A stretch of 64,000 nucleotides of DNA, taken from assembly GCA_945865545.1 (NCBI GenBank), contig CAMBEQ010000011.1, positions 1 to 64,000 of the forward strand. The letters run 5' to 3'. The stretch comes from Sediminibacterium ginsengisoli. Its GTDB lineage: Bacteria; Bacteroidota; Bacteroidia; Chitinophagales; Chitinophagaceae. Every line of letters starts with the position of its first letter. Position 1 is the stretch's first letter. The translations under genes and the position numbers were made by a program. This document shows, piece by piece, positions 1-5,308 of the stretch. The notes below the pieces were generated by a model. That model was not told the DNA's origin. It worked only from the letters and a program-made list of their open reading frames with translations, and ran no database searches.

Positions 1-24
1 AAGCCATTTTCTTTGTTTTAATGT

Positions 25-54
25 TTTGTTCTTAACTAAAATTTATTATTTTTG
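25..54 (+). promoter_or_regulatory. Bacteroidota-type promoter of tRNA-Asn
   Basis: TTTG at 25-28 is followed after 18 nt by TATTTTTG at 47-54, which fits the primary sigma factor consensus of Bacteroidota (TTTG near -33, TAnnTTTG near -7). The tRNA begins about 20 nt further on. Call made by eye only. Confidence 0.6.
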
Positions 55-73
55 CCACCCTTAAAAGGAACAC

Positions 74-147
74 TCCTCCTTAGCTCAGTTGGTTAGAGCA
101 CATCACTGTTAATGATGGGGTCCTCCGTTCAAGTCGGAGAGGGGGAG
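74..147 (+). tRNA. tRNA-Asn (anticodon GTT)
   Basis: A full cloverleaf can be folded by eye. The acceptor TCCTCCT (74-80) pairs with AGGGGGA (140-146) including one G-T pair, the D stem is GCTC/GAGC, the anticodon stem is CATCA/TGATG around loop CTGTTAA with anticodon GTT at 108-110, and the T stem is CTCCG/CGGAG around TTCAAGT. The discriminator base is G147 and no CCA is encoded. It has its own promoter and terminator, so it is a single-gene unit. Confidence 0.95.
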
Positions 148-157
148 CACTCAAGAA

Positions 158-184
158 AAGCCTTGCATTTTGCAGGGCTTTTTT
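158..184 (+). terminator. Rho-independent terminator after tRNA-Asn
   Basis: AAGCCTTGCA and TGCAGGGCTT form a 10-bp stem with one G-T pair and a TTT loop, followed directly by a T run. A longer relative of this terminator with the same flanks lies at 1864-1902. Confidence 0.85.
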
Positions 185-202
185 ATTGGTTATCATTTAC
201 CT

Positions 203-216
203 GCGTATAAATACGC
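203..216. repeat. Palindrome GCGTAT-AA-ATACGC, copy 1
   Basis: A perfect 6+2+6 dyad lies 19 nt after the tRNA terminator. A near-identical copy (GTGTAT-AA-ATACGC) sits in the same relative place after the second terminator at 1936-1949. No T run follows, so it is not a terminator by itself. It could be an operator or part of a duplicated segment. Confidence 0.6.
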
Positions 217-256
217 TGATTTCACATCATTAAATGCTTCATATTTGTATTCGCTA

Positions 257-286
257 TTGATTTGTGCTAATATGTACATATATTTG
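257..286 (+). promoter_or_regulatory. Promoter of yefM-yoeB
   Basis: TTG at 257-259, a 19-nt spacer and TATATTTG at 279-286 match the Bacteroidota promoter consensus. The -7 element lies between and overlaps the two TGTACA operator half sites, so repressor binding would block it. The antitoxin ATG follows at 304. Confidence 0.65.
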
Positions 287-292
287 TACATA
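271..292. promoter_or_regulatory. YefM operator: two TGTACA palindromes 12 bp apart
   Basis: TATGTACATA (271-280, a perfect palindrome) and TTTGTACATA (283-292) each hold a TGTACA core, at 273-278 and 285-290, with 12 bp between centres. The E. coli yefM operator is described as a long and a short palindrome with TGTACA cores at the same spacing. Here both overlap the -7 element of the yefM promoter, which fits YefM/YoeB autorepression. Confidence 0.75.
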
Positions 293-303
293 AATATGTA
301 ATT

Positions 304-555
304 ATGTTATCTACCACACTTTCAGATTTTCGTAAAGAAACCAAGCAATACCTTGATAAGGTTACCAATGAGCATGAAACCTTAATTATTAATAGAGGTA
401 AAGACATTGGCGTTGTAATCATTTCTTTAGAGGAATACAATTCCATGAATGCAACATTACACGAGATGTCCTCTAAAAAAAATATGGAAGTTTTAGATGC
501 GTCTATAAAGCAATTTAAAGATGGCAAAATGAGGGAGCGTAAATTAATAGAATAA
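304..555 (+). CDS. yefM: Type II antitoxin YefM (Phd/YefM family)
   Basis: This 83-aa protein is the labile antitoxin and autorepressor of a YefM-YoeB pair. The N-terminal Phd/YefM DNA-binding fold is visible (RKETKQYLDKV, then ETLIINRGKDIGVVIISLEEYNSM), with the family signature S-L-E-E-Y-N-S near residues 41-48. The charged C-terminal tail (residues 58-83) is the part that normally wraps and inhibits the toxin. It is the first gene of the operon. Its stop codon shares one base with the yoeB start (TAATG), so translation is coupled and antitoxin is made first. A TGTACA operator lies directly upstream. Chromosomal copies can act in stress response or simply as addictive modules; nothing here decides between them. 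Confidence 0.93.
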   Translation: MLSTTLSDFRKETKQYLDKVTNEHETLIINRGKDIGVVIISLEEYNSMNATLHEMSSKKNMEVLDASIKQFKDGKMRERKLIE

Positions 556-812
556 TGAGATATATCTTTATAGACATGGCTTGGGATGAATATCTTTTTT
601 GGCAAAAAAATGATAAACAGAAAATTAATAAAATAAATGAACTGTTAAAAGATATTTCAAGAAGTCCATATGAAGGTATAGGTAAACCAGAGGCATTAAA
701 ATTTAATTACGCTGGTTATTGGTCAAGAAGAATTGATGAAGAACACAGATTAATTTACAAAGTTGAACAAGATGAGATTCAAATTTTAAAATGTAGATTT
801 CATTACGATTAA
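555..812 (+). CDS. yoeB: Type II toxin YoeB (Txe/YoeB mRNA interferase)
   Basis: This 85-aa ribosome-dependent endoribonuclease cleaves mRNA in the A site and is neutralised by YefM. All the residues known as catalytic in E. coli YoeB occur at the same numbers here: E46 (in GIGKPE), R65 (in DEEHRLIY) and H83 (in CRFHYD), with the usual penultimate tyrosine Y84. The signature GYWSRRIDEEHR is intact. Length matches the family (84-85 aa), so the toxin looks functional. It overlaps yefM by one base and forms a two-gene operon with it. Confidence 0.95.
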   Translation: MRYIFIDMAWDEYLFWQKNDKQKINKINELLKDISRSPYEGIGKPEALKFNYAGYWSRRIDEEHRLIYKVEQDEIQILKCRFHYD

Positions 813-847
813 GCATAAATGTCTATTTTTTCTATGTAAATTTGAGT

Positions 848-1123
848 ATGAAAGTTCAAGAAGTTAATTACATAGCTGATTATACCATTAGCATCAAGTT
901 TGATGATGGTATTTCTGGAACCATTCAATTAAACGATTTGGTTCAAAAGGGCATTTTCAAAGTGCTTCAAGATCAAAACCAATTTGCTAAGGTTTATACA
1001 AATGGTTATTCAATTGCTTGGTCAAATGAACTTGAAATTGACGCTACTAAAATTTATTGCGATCTAACTGGTAAAAATTTTGGAGAAATCCTCAGTCCAA
1101 AATTGACTCATCCAATAAATTAG
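848..1123 (+). CDS. DUF2442 domain protein
   Basis: This 91-aa protein matches DUF2442 in pattern: an N-terminal YTISIKFDDGISGTIQLNDLV hairpin region and a central GYSIAWSNELEIDATKIYCDL segment. DUF2442 genes are usually found next to a DUF4160 gene and the pair is suspected to be a toxin-antitoxin or defence-like module; no DUF4160 partner is present here, so it may be a remnant or may work alone. The tracked ORF starts at TTG 842; I prefer ATG 848. It follows yoeB by 35 nt and its 3' end overlaps the converging 70-aa ORF by four bases. Confidence 0.8.
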   Translation: MKVQEVNYIADYTISIKFDDGISGTIQLNDLVQKGIFKVLQDQNQFAKVYTNGYSIAWSNELEIDATKIYCDLTGKNFGEILSPKLTHPIN

Positions 1124-1332
1124 TTATGATTTTTTTTGTAAGAGGAGAATATTTGTCGATCTACTTTATTTTTCACAAAATCTTTGGTATTAAAAGACAG
1201 CTCAATCATAGCAATAGAGGCAGCTAATCTTTCTTCAATAGTTTTATCAAACCAAAATTGGTAATCAATATTCTTATCCTTAGACATATTTCTTGATGCA
1301 TATGTGTCAACATCAACAAAAGTTTTTTTCAT
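1120..1332 (-). CDS. Small uncharacterised protein (70 aa)
   Basis: I cannot name this family with certainty. The protein is charged, has no signal peptide or membrane segment, and carries the stretch YQFWFDKTIEERLAASIAMIELSF, likely one amphipathic helix, followed by KVDRQIFSSYKK. I have an impression of similar short Bacteroidota proteins that precede nucleotidyltransferase-type genes, but no such partner is present. It lies 42 nt downstream of the HigA-like gene on the same strand and could be co-transcribed with it. Treat as a hypothetical accessory protein. Confidence 0.6.
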   Translation of the reverse strand: MKKTFVDVDTYASRNMSKDKNIDYQFWFDKTIEERLAASIAMIELSFNTKDFVKNKVDRQIFSSYKKNHN

Positions 1333-1374
1333 AGGATATATTATTTATTATAAAGCTAATTAAAATTAATAATC

Positions 1375-1731
1375 CTAGGACAATAACAACTCAGCAGGTA
1401 TTTTTAGTTCTTGATGAAAAAACTTGGCCAGCTCAAGGGTTAATGGCTTCTTTTTGTTTAGTAAAGAAGATACGTAACCTTTGCTACCTACCTTACCAAC
1501 AAGGTCCTTATTTTTCAATCCCAGCTCATTCATTTTTAATTTAATGGCATCAATAGGATGCGGAAGTGGAATGGGATAGTTGGCATTTTCATATTGTTTA
1601 ATTAATAGAAGTGCTACTTGTAGTTTCTCACCTTGCGGGTTATTTGATTTAACCTTATTCTCAAACTGAACATCTACCCAATCAAGGCATTGCTTATACT
1701 GTTTTTTAGTTTTAATGATTCTCAGTTCCAT
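1375..1731 (-). CDS. HigA-like HTH transcriptional regulator, orphan antitoxin
   Basis: This 118-aa protein has an N-terminal helical part (residues 1-55) and a C-terminal HTH of the HigA/COG5499 type (about residues 58-115: HPIDAIKLKMNELGLKNKDLVG, then GYVSSLLNKKKPLTLELAKFFH). Such proteins repress their own operon and neutralise a HigB-type RNase. No toxin gene is found directly upstream, where it would be expected. The ORF track extends 43 codons further 5', but a TAnnTTTG element (1768-1775, minus strand) falls inside that extension, so I take ATG at 1731 as the start. Confidence 0.8.
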   Translation of the reverse strand: MELRIIKTKKQYKQCLDWVDVQFENKVKSNNPQGEKLQVALLLIKQYENANYPIPLPHPIDAIKLKMNELGLKNKDLVGKVGSKGYVSSLLNKKKPLTLELAKFFHQELKIPAELLLS

Positions 1732-1767
1732 ATTCAAGTAGCGTTCTTCGGGTGATATTATTAAACA

Positions 1768-1775
1768 CAAAATTA
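1768..1775 (-). promoter_or_regulatory. -7 element for the HigA-like gene
   Basis: On the minus strand TAATTTTG fits TAnnTTTG and lies 36 nt before ATG 1731. No clear TTTG -33 element is visible. It supports the shorter gene model. Confidence 0.45.
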
Positions 1776-1841
1776 AAGATAATAAGTTTACTAATAGAAA
1801 ACTTTCTAAATTCAATCTATTTTGAAAAAGCTGCAACTTTG

Positions 1842-1858
1842 GTGCTAAAGGGTAGCAC
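1842..1858. other. Small hairpin GTGCTA-AAGGG-TAGCAC
   Basis: A perfect 6-bp stem with a 5-nt loop sits just before the second terminator. Its 3' end (GGGTAGCAC then AAGAAAAGCC) resembles the end of the tRNA-Asn gene (GGGGGAGCAC then AAGAAAAGCC), but no T arm or anticodon arm can be folded upstream, so it is not called a tRNA. Confidence 0.35.
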
Positions 1859-1863
1859 AAAAG

Positions 1864-1902
1864 AAAAGCCTTGTCCCGAGAAATCGGGACAGGGCTTTTT
1901 TA
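1864..1902 (+). terminator. Strong Rho-independent terminator with GAAA loop
   Basis: AAAAGCCTTGTCCCGA and TCGGGACAGGGCTTTT form a 16-bp stem with one G-T pair around GAAA, followed by T residues. On the plus strand no gene ends just upstream. It shares its outer sequence with the tRNA-Asn terminator. Because the stem carries A's on the 5' side, it may also terminate minus-strand transcription. Confidence 0.8.
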
Positions 1903-1935
1903 TTGCCTATCAGTGAGTTAGGGAACTTACCTACT

Positions 1936-1949
1936 GTGTATAAATACGC
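1936..1949. repeat. Palindrome GTGTAT-AA-ATACGC, copy 2
   Basis: One substitution separates it from copy 1 at 203-216. It is preceded by TTACCT in both places and followed by TG, forming the end of the imperfect duplication around the first toxin-antitoxin genes. Confidence 0.55.
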
Positions 1950-2023
1950 TGTTTTCTTTTCATTTTCCTTCAGATATTCATTTTTAATAAAGTACATGAA
2001 ATATTTTATTAAAGTTCCATTTT

Positions 2024-2035
2024 AAGTTAACTTTG
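2024..2035 (+). promoter_or_regulatory. higBA -7 element with overlapping palindrome
   Basis: TAACTTTG at 2028-2035 fits TAnnTTTG and is followed by the higB ATG at 2051. The palindrome AAGTTAACTT (2024-2033) overlaps it and is a reasonable operator for the HigA repressor. The -33 element is weak. Confidence 0.5.
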
Positions 2036-2050
2036 TAAACGAAGGATTTG

Positions 2051-2392
2051 ATGAATCAAGTAAGAAAGCTGGTTTTTTATAGAAATCATTTTCATGATTT
2101 TTTTGATAAGCAATCTGAGAAAGCTAAAGAAAAAATTGATTACGTTTTATTCTTACTAACTCATATAGATAAAGTTCCTGAGAAGTTTTTAAAACATTTA
2201 GAAGGACAAAAAGGATTGTATGAAATAAGGGTTGAACATAGCAGCAATATTTTTAGAATATTCTGTTGTTTTGATAAAGGGAAAATTGTTGTTTTATTAA
2301 ATGGTTATCAAAAGAAATCACAAAAGACTTCCCTTAAAGAAATTGAGATGGCGAATAAATTAATGAACGAATATTTTAGTACTACTAAATAA
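2051..2392 (+). CDS. higB: HigB/RelE-type toxin (phage-derived Gp49-like family)
   Basis: This 113-aa protein is the RNase toxin of a HigBA pair. The family signature is clear in the second half: GLYEIRVEHSSNIFRIFCCFDKGKIVVLLNGYQKKSQKT, followed by the EIEMANKLMNEY helix. HigB toxins of this group cleave mRNA on the ribosome using basic residues in this region. As usual for HigBA, the toxin gene comes first and the antitoxin follows, 7 nt downstream. The tracked ORF starts at a TTG one codon earlier; ATG 2051 is preferred. It appears intact. Confidence 0.9.
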   Translation: MNQVRKLVFYRNHFHDFFDKQSEKAKEKIDYVLFLLTHIDKVPEKFLKHLEGQKGLYEIRVEHSSNIFRIFCCFDKGKIVVLLNGYQKKSQKTSLKEIEMANKLMNEYFSTTK

Positions 2393-2399
2393 ATAAGTA

Positions 2400-2702
2400 A
2401 TGGCAAAGAAAGAAAATAATATTACAAATTTTAATGAGCATTTAACTGGACGTTATGGTGATAGAGGATCTGAGAAGAGAACTGAATTTGAAATTAAAGC
2501 AAAAGCCTTTCTTATAGGAGAGTTAATAAAAGAAGAAAGAAAAAATGCTAAAATGACGCAAGAACAATTGGCAGATAAGATTGGTGCAAAAAAAAGTTTT
2601 ATCTCACGAATTGAAAATGGCAAAACAGATATTCAACTTTCTACTTTATATAGGTTGCTTGAATTTGGACTAGGTAAAACTGTTGAGGTTTCTGTTAACT
2701 AA
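2400..2702 (+). CDS. higA: HigA-type antitoxin, XRE-family HTH protein
   Basis: This 100-aa antitoxin pairs with the HigB just upstream. Residues 1-40 form the charged, probably flexible toxin-binding arm, and residues about 40-97 are a Cro/C1-type HTH (LIKEERKNAKMTQEQLADKIGAKKSFISRIENGKTDIQLSTLYRLLEFGLG). The motif SFISRIENGK is the recognition helix region typical of XRE proteins. It should repress the shared promoter near 2028. The spacing of 7 nt to higB supports co-translation. Confidence 0.9.
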   Translation: MAKKENNITNFNEHLTGRYGDRGSEKRTEFEIKAKAFLIGELIKEERKNAKMTQEQLADKIGAKKSFISRIENGKTDIQLSTLYRLLEFGLGKTVEVSVN

Positions 2703-2712
2703 TACTACCTAT

Positions 2713-2741
2713 ACTTGACGTCGCAATTTGCGACTTCAAGT
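2713..2741. other. 29-nt hairpin after higBA
   Basis: ACTTGA-C-GTCGCA-ATT-TGCGAC-T-TCAAGT folds into a 13-bp stem with one internal mismatch. No T run follows, so it is not a standard terminator. It lies 11 nt after the higA stop and may be an mRNA 3'-end structure or a protein binding site. Confidence 0.55.
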
Positions 2742-2813
2742 TGCAACTTTGTTGGGTTATTGGCATTACAACATATTTTCTTCACTATTTTTTTCTAAAT
2801 AGAGACATTTCTT

Positions 2814-2821
2814 TAATTTTG
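2814..2821 (+). promoter_or_regulatory. -7 element of the 80-aa membrane protein gene
   Basis: TAATTTTG matches TAnnTTTG and lies 22 nt before ATG 2844. The -33 region is only T-rich. Confidence 0.45.
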
Positions 2822-2843
2822 GTCTAAATCAAATAGACACAAA

Positions 2844-3086
2844 ATGAACGCACCTTTCAGCAAGTACCTCTACATTGGATTTTTATTATTAGGCTTATAC
2901 CAAGCCATTTTCTCTAAAGACTATATTCAAGCAGCAGCATCACTGGGTATTGGCTTGGCATTTGATCCATTCAATCCAGAACAAAAATGGAATGACAGAC
3001 CTACTCGGCAAAAGGCGGTTTTAATCATTCATCTTGCTTTAGTAGCAGCCATGTTTGGATTTGGCGTTGGTTTGAATGACAAATAA
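2844..3086 (+). CDS. Small two-helix membrane protein
   Basis: This 80-aa protein has two hydrophobic helices (about residues 8-24 and 58-77) separated by a polar loop with DPFNPEQKWNDRPTRQK. I recognise no named domain, though the pattern resembles short uncharacterised inner-membrane proteins common in Chitinophagaceae. No signal peptidase site is apparent. It is transcribed alone, with its own -7 element, and converges on the esterase gene. Confidence 0.75.
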   Translation: MNAPFSKYLYIGFLLLGLYQAIFSKDYIQAAASLGIGLAFDPFNPEQKWNDRPTRQKAVLIIHLALVAAMFGFGVGLNDK

Positions 3087-3153
3087 CCTTCCTTTAATTT
3101 GAACTTAAATTATTTTAAAATCAACAAAGTTTGATGCGGCTTGCCTTATTGCA

Positions 3154-4083
3154 TTAATTAGCAATAAGAAATTTATTTACATCTAACCAATAGATGAATG
3201 AATCAAACCAACGGTTACTTGTTTTATTTGGATTGCCTAAGCCAAAGCCATGCCCTCCATTTTGATATAAATGAAATTCAACTGGTCGACCAGCTTTAAA
3301 CCAAGAATCAATTACGCCAAATTGGGAATTAAATAAAAAATCATCGGAGGCAATTACATTAAACATTGGAGGAGCATTCTCGGGTACTTTCACTGGACCT
3401 ATTCCTCCATAAATTGGACCAATAAAAGCAAGCTTCATGGTTTTGGAATTTAGTGTTGCATGCATTGTAAGTCCTGCTCCTGCAGAAAAGCCAATCATTC
3501 CAATTCTTTTTGTATCAATGCCCCATTCACTCGCGTTTTTTACTATCATAGCATAGGCGGCTTCAGCATCCTCAAGTTGATTGGAAAGATCCATTTGAAA
3601 GGGAGTAGAAGGGGTCGTCTTTTTTGAAGTATCATCAGTTTTTTGTGGTGCAGGACGTGGGCGGTTCATCCATGCTGTAAATTCATCCAAAGATGCTACA
3701 GTGGGAAATAATCTATATTTTAAAACAAATGCAGCTATTCCTTTTTTAGCAAGTGCCTCGGCTACTTCCCATCCTTCATTACCCATGGAAAGCCATCGAT
3801 ATCCTCCGCCGGGAGCAACAATAACAGCAGCTCCAGTTGCTTTTCCTTTTTCAGGTAGGAAGGGCGTTAAAGTAGCTATGGAAATATTTCTTGCCATTGG
3901 GTCACCCCATTGGCGAAACCAAGATTCTGGTGCAGGCTGATCCTTCACAGATCCTGTGCCTAATAAAATTGCATTGGGCTCTTTAGGAGCATCAAGAGGG
4001 TAAATAGTTCCATCCTGAGCATATGTATTTAATGCGAAGCATTGAAAACTTAGTAGAATAAATAGTTTGTAAATTTTTTGCAT
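3154..4083 (-). CDS. Secreted alpha/beta-hydrolase, acetyl-xylan-esterase-like
   Basis: This 309-aa protein has a signal peptide ending near AYAQ (residue 23). The fold is that of Bacteroidota feruloyl/acetyl esterases: an oxyanion segment APGGGYRWLSMGNEGW (about 90-105), nucleophile S200 in GFSAGAG, acid D247 or D248 in VIASDD, and H278 in NGGHGFGLG. Between residues 141 and 160 there is a Pro/Thr/Lys-rich low-complexity insert not needed by the fold. It probably removes acetyl groups from a plant polysaccharide in the periplasm. It is the last gene of the leftward polyuronate run after DUF4861. Confidence 0.85.
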   Translation of the reverse strand: MQKIYKLFILLSFQCFALNTYAQDGTIYPLDAPKEPNAILLGTGSVKDQPAPESWFRQWGDPMARNISIATLTPFLPEKGKATGAAVIVAPGGGYRWLSMGNEGWEVAEALAKKGIAAFVLKYRLFPTVASLDEFTAWMNRPRPAPQKTDDTSKKTTPSTPFQMDLSNQLEDAEAAYAMIVKNASEWGIDTKRIGMIGFSAGAGLTMHATLNSKTMKLAFIGPIYGGIGPVKVPENAPPMFNVIASDDFLFNSQFGVIDSWFKAGRPVEFHLYQNGGHGFGLGNPNKTSNRWFDSFIYWLDVNKFLIAN

Positions 4084-4179
4084 GATGTTTCAATAAGTTT
4101 TTTGGTCTAATAATTTTACTTTAATGAGTGAGGGAATCACATAATGAAAATACAAATTAATTATGTATTTTTTATTTAT

Positions 4180-5298
4180 TTAATGAATCAGAATTGGGGA
4201 AGCAATTTTGACATTGAATGCTTTCAAGTAATTAAACCAGTCTGAAGCAGAAAGAATGTCACCTGCTTTATCCCAAGTGGCGCCCTTATAATAAATTAAG
4301 GGTTGATTTGAATTGCTTTGAACTATAGAAAGTAAATGACCTTTAGTTAATGTCATTTTATTTTTAATGGATGGTATGATACAAGCCACTCCTATAGTGC
4401 CGTCCTTTCCATGCGTTGGCTCCCAATAACCTAATACACCTTTTTGTTCATCTAAATACATGGTACCTGCATCTGCCCTTCTTGAAATTCCGATGGCTAA
4501 TGGAAGTGGTTGGTTTTTATTAAATGAATACACAACACTTACTTTATTTAATTGTGCTCCTGCATCTAATGAAATAGATTTTATTAGTGATACCGCATCA
4601 CCATCTATATTCCATGTATCATAGCTTAATTCAAAACTACTTCTCAGTGGGCCATTATCCAACACTTTCCAACTTGAATAATTTTTGGGGTACCAAATTG
4701 AATCTTTACTATAAGGGGCAATATCTCCCGCTCCTAAAAAATAGCCAACATGATAATAATCTAATCCATCTCCATTGTCCTCATGGTAGTTATTTGTTTT
4801 ATACCATTCATTGATAATCATTTTTTTAGTTCTTTTAGACCAGACATCAGTACCATATGCGTTTTCATTAGGAGTTTGTTCCAATGCCTTTCCATACATT
4901 CTAAATGCAATTTTATCATTTTCCCATGCAAAATCATCTTTGCGTTCTGGGACAAATCTGCAATAAGTTTTTGTTTCAAAAATAGGTCTGGTTCCTTTTA
5001 CAAGTTGGATGGCGATGTTTGTATGAGCGGATATACTTACCTGTACTAATAAATGTTGAATGACTTTGGTTCCTTTGTATTCATACTGGTAAACGATGGG
5101 TGCTTTTGTTTTTTTATTGATAATGACTAATGCTGATGTATCAATATTATTATATTTTGAAAGAATGGTATTCCATGGAATTTCAACTACCTCATTATTT
5201 CTATCAATGTTAGATGTGTTGGTTAATACAATAGTGGCTTGACCAAAAACAAGGGAGCTCAACAATATGAAAATTGTAAACAATAAAATATTTTTCAT
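4180..5298 (-). CDS. Secreted DUF4861 protein
   Basis: This 372-aa protein starts with a signal peptide (cleavage near LVFGQ, residue 20). The body matches DUF4861, a family repeatedly found beside pectin and ulvan degradation genes, through stretches such as KDDFAWENDKIAFRMYGKAL and NEWYKTNNYHEDNGDGLDYYHVG, and later GISRRADAG. No catalytic mechanism is established for the family; a carbohydrate-active role is assumed from context. It begins 10 nt after the DUF2264 gene, so the two are surely co-transcribed. Confidence 0.87.
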   Translation of the reverse strand: MKNILLFTIFILLSSLVFGQATIVLTNTSNIDRNNEVVEIPWNTILSKYNNIDTSALVIINKKTKAPIVYQYEYKGTKVIQHLLVQVSISAHTNIAIQLVKGTRPIFETKTYCRFVPERKDDFAWENDKIAFRMYGKALEQTPNENAYGTDVWSKRTKKMIINEWYKTNNYHEDNGDGLDYYHVGYFLGAGDIAPYSKDSIWYPKNYSSWKVLDNGPLRSSFELSYDTWNIDGDAVSLIKSISLDAGAQLNKVSVVYSFNKNQPLPLAIGISRRADAGTMYLDEQKGVLGYWEPTHGKDGTIGVACIIPSIKNKMTLTKGHLLSIVQSNSNQPLIYYKGATWDKAGDILSASDWFNYLKAFNVKIASPILIH

Positions 5299-5308
5299 TC
5301 AATCAAAT

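Noticed and set aside
1732-1860. 43-codon N-terminal extension of the HigA-like ORF
   Set aside because: It contains a promoter-like TAATTTTG and a hydrophobic stretch unlike the family, and an ATG at 1731 begins the conserved part.
1829-1860. Possible second, degenerate tRNA 3' end before the terminator
   Set aside because: GGGTAGCAC resembles the tRNA-Asn end, but no T arm, anticodon arm or acceptor partner can be folded.
3145-3168. CTTATTGC-N8-GCAATAAG hairpin as a terminator
   Set aside because: It overlaps the esterase stop codon and has no T run; stem is AT-rich and short.
3701-3940. Plus-strand ORF over the esterase gene
   Set aside because: It is a shadow frame of the well-supported minus-strand hydrolase; its product has no recognisable motif.
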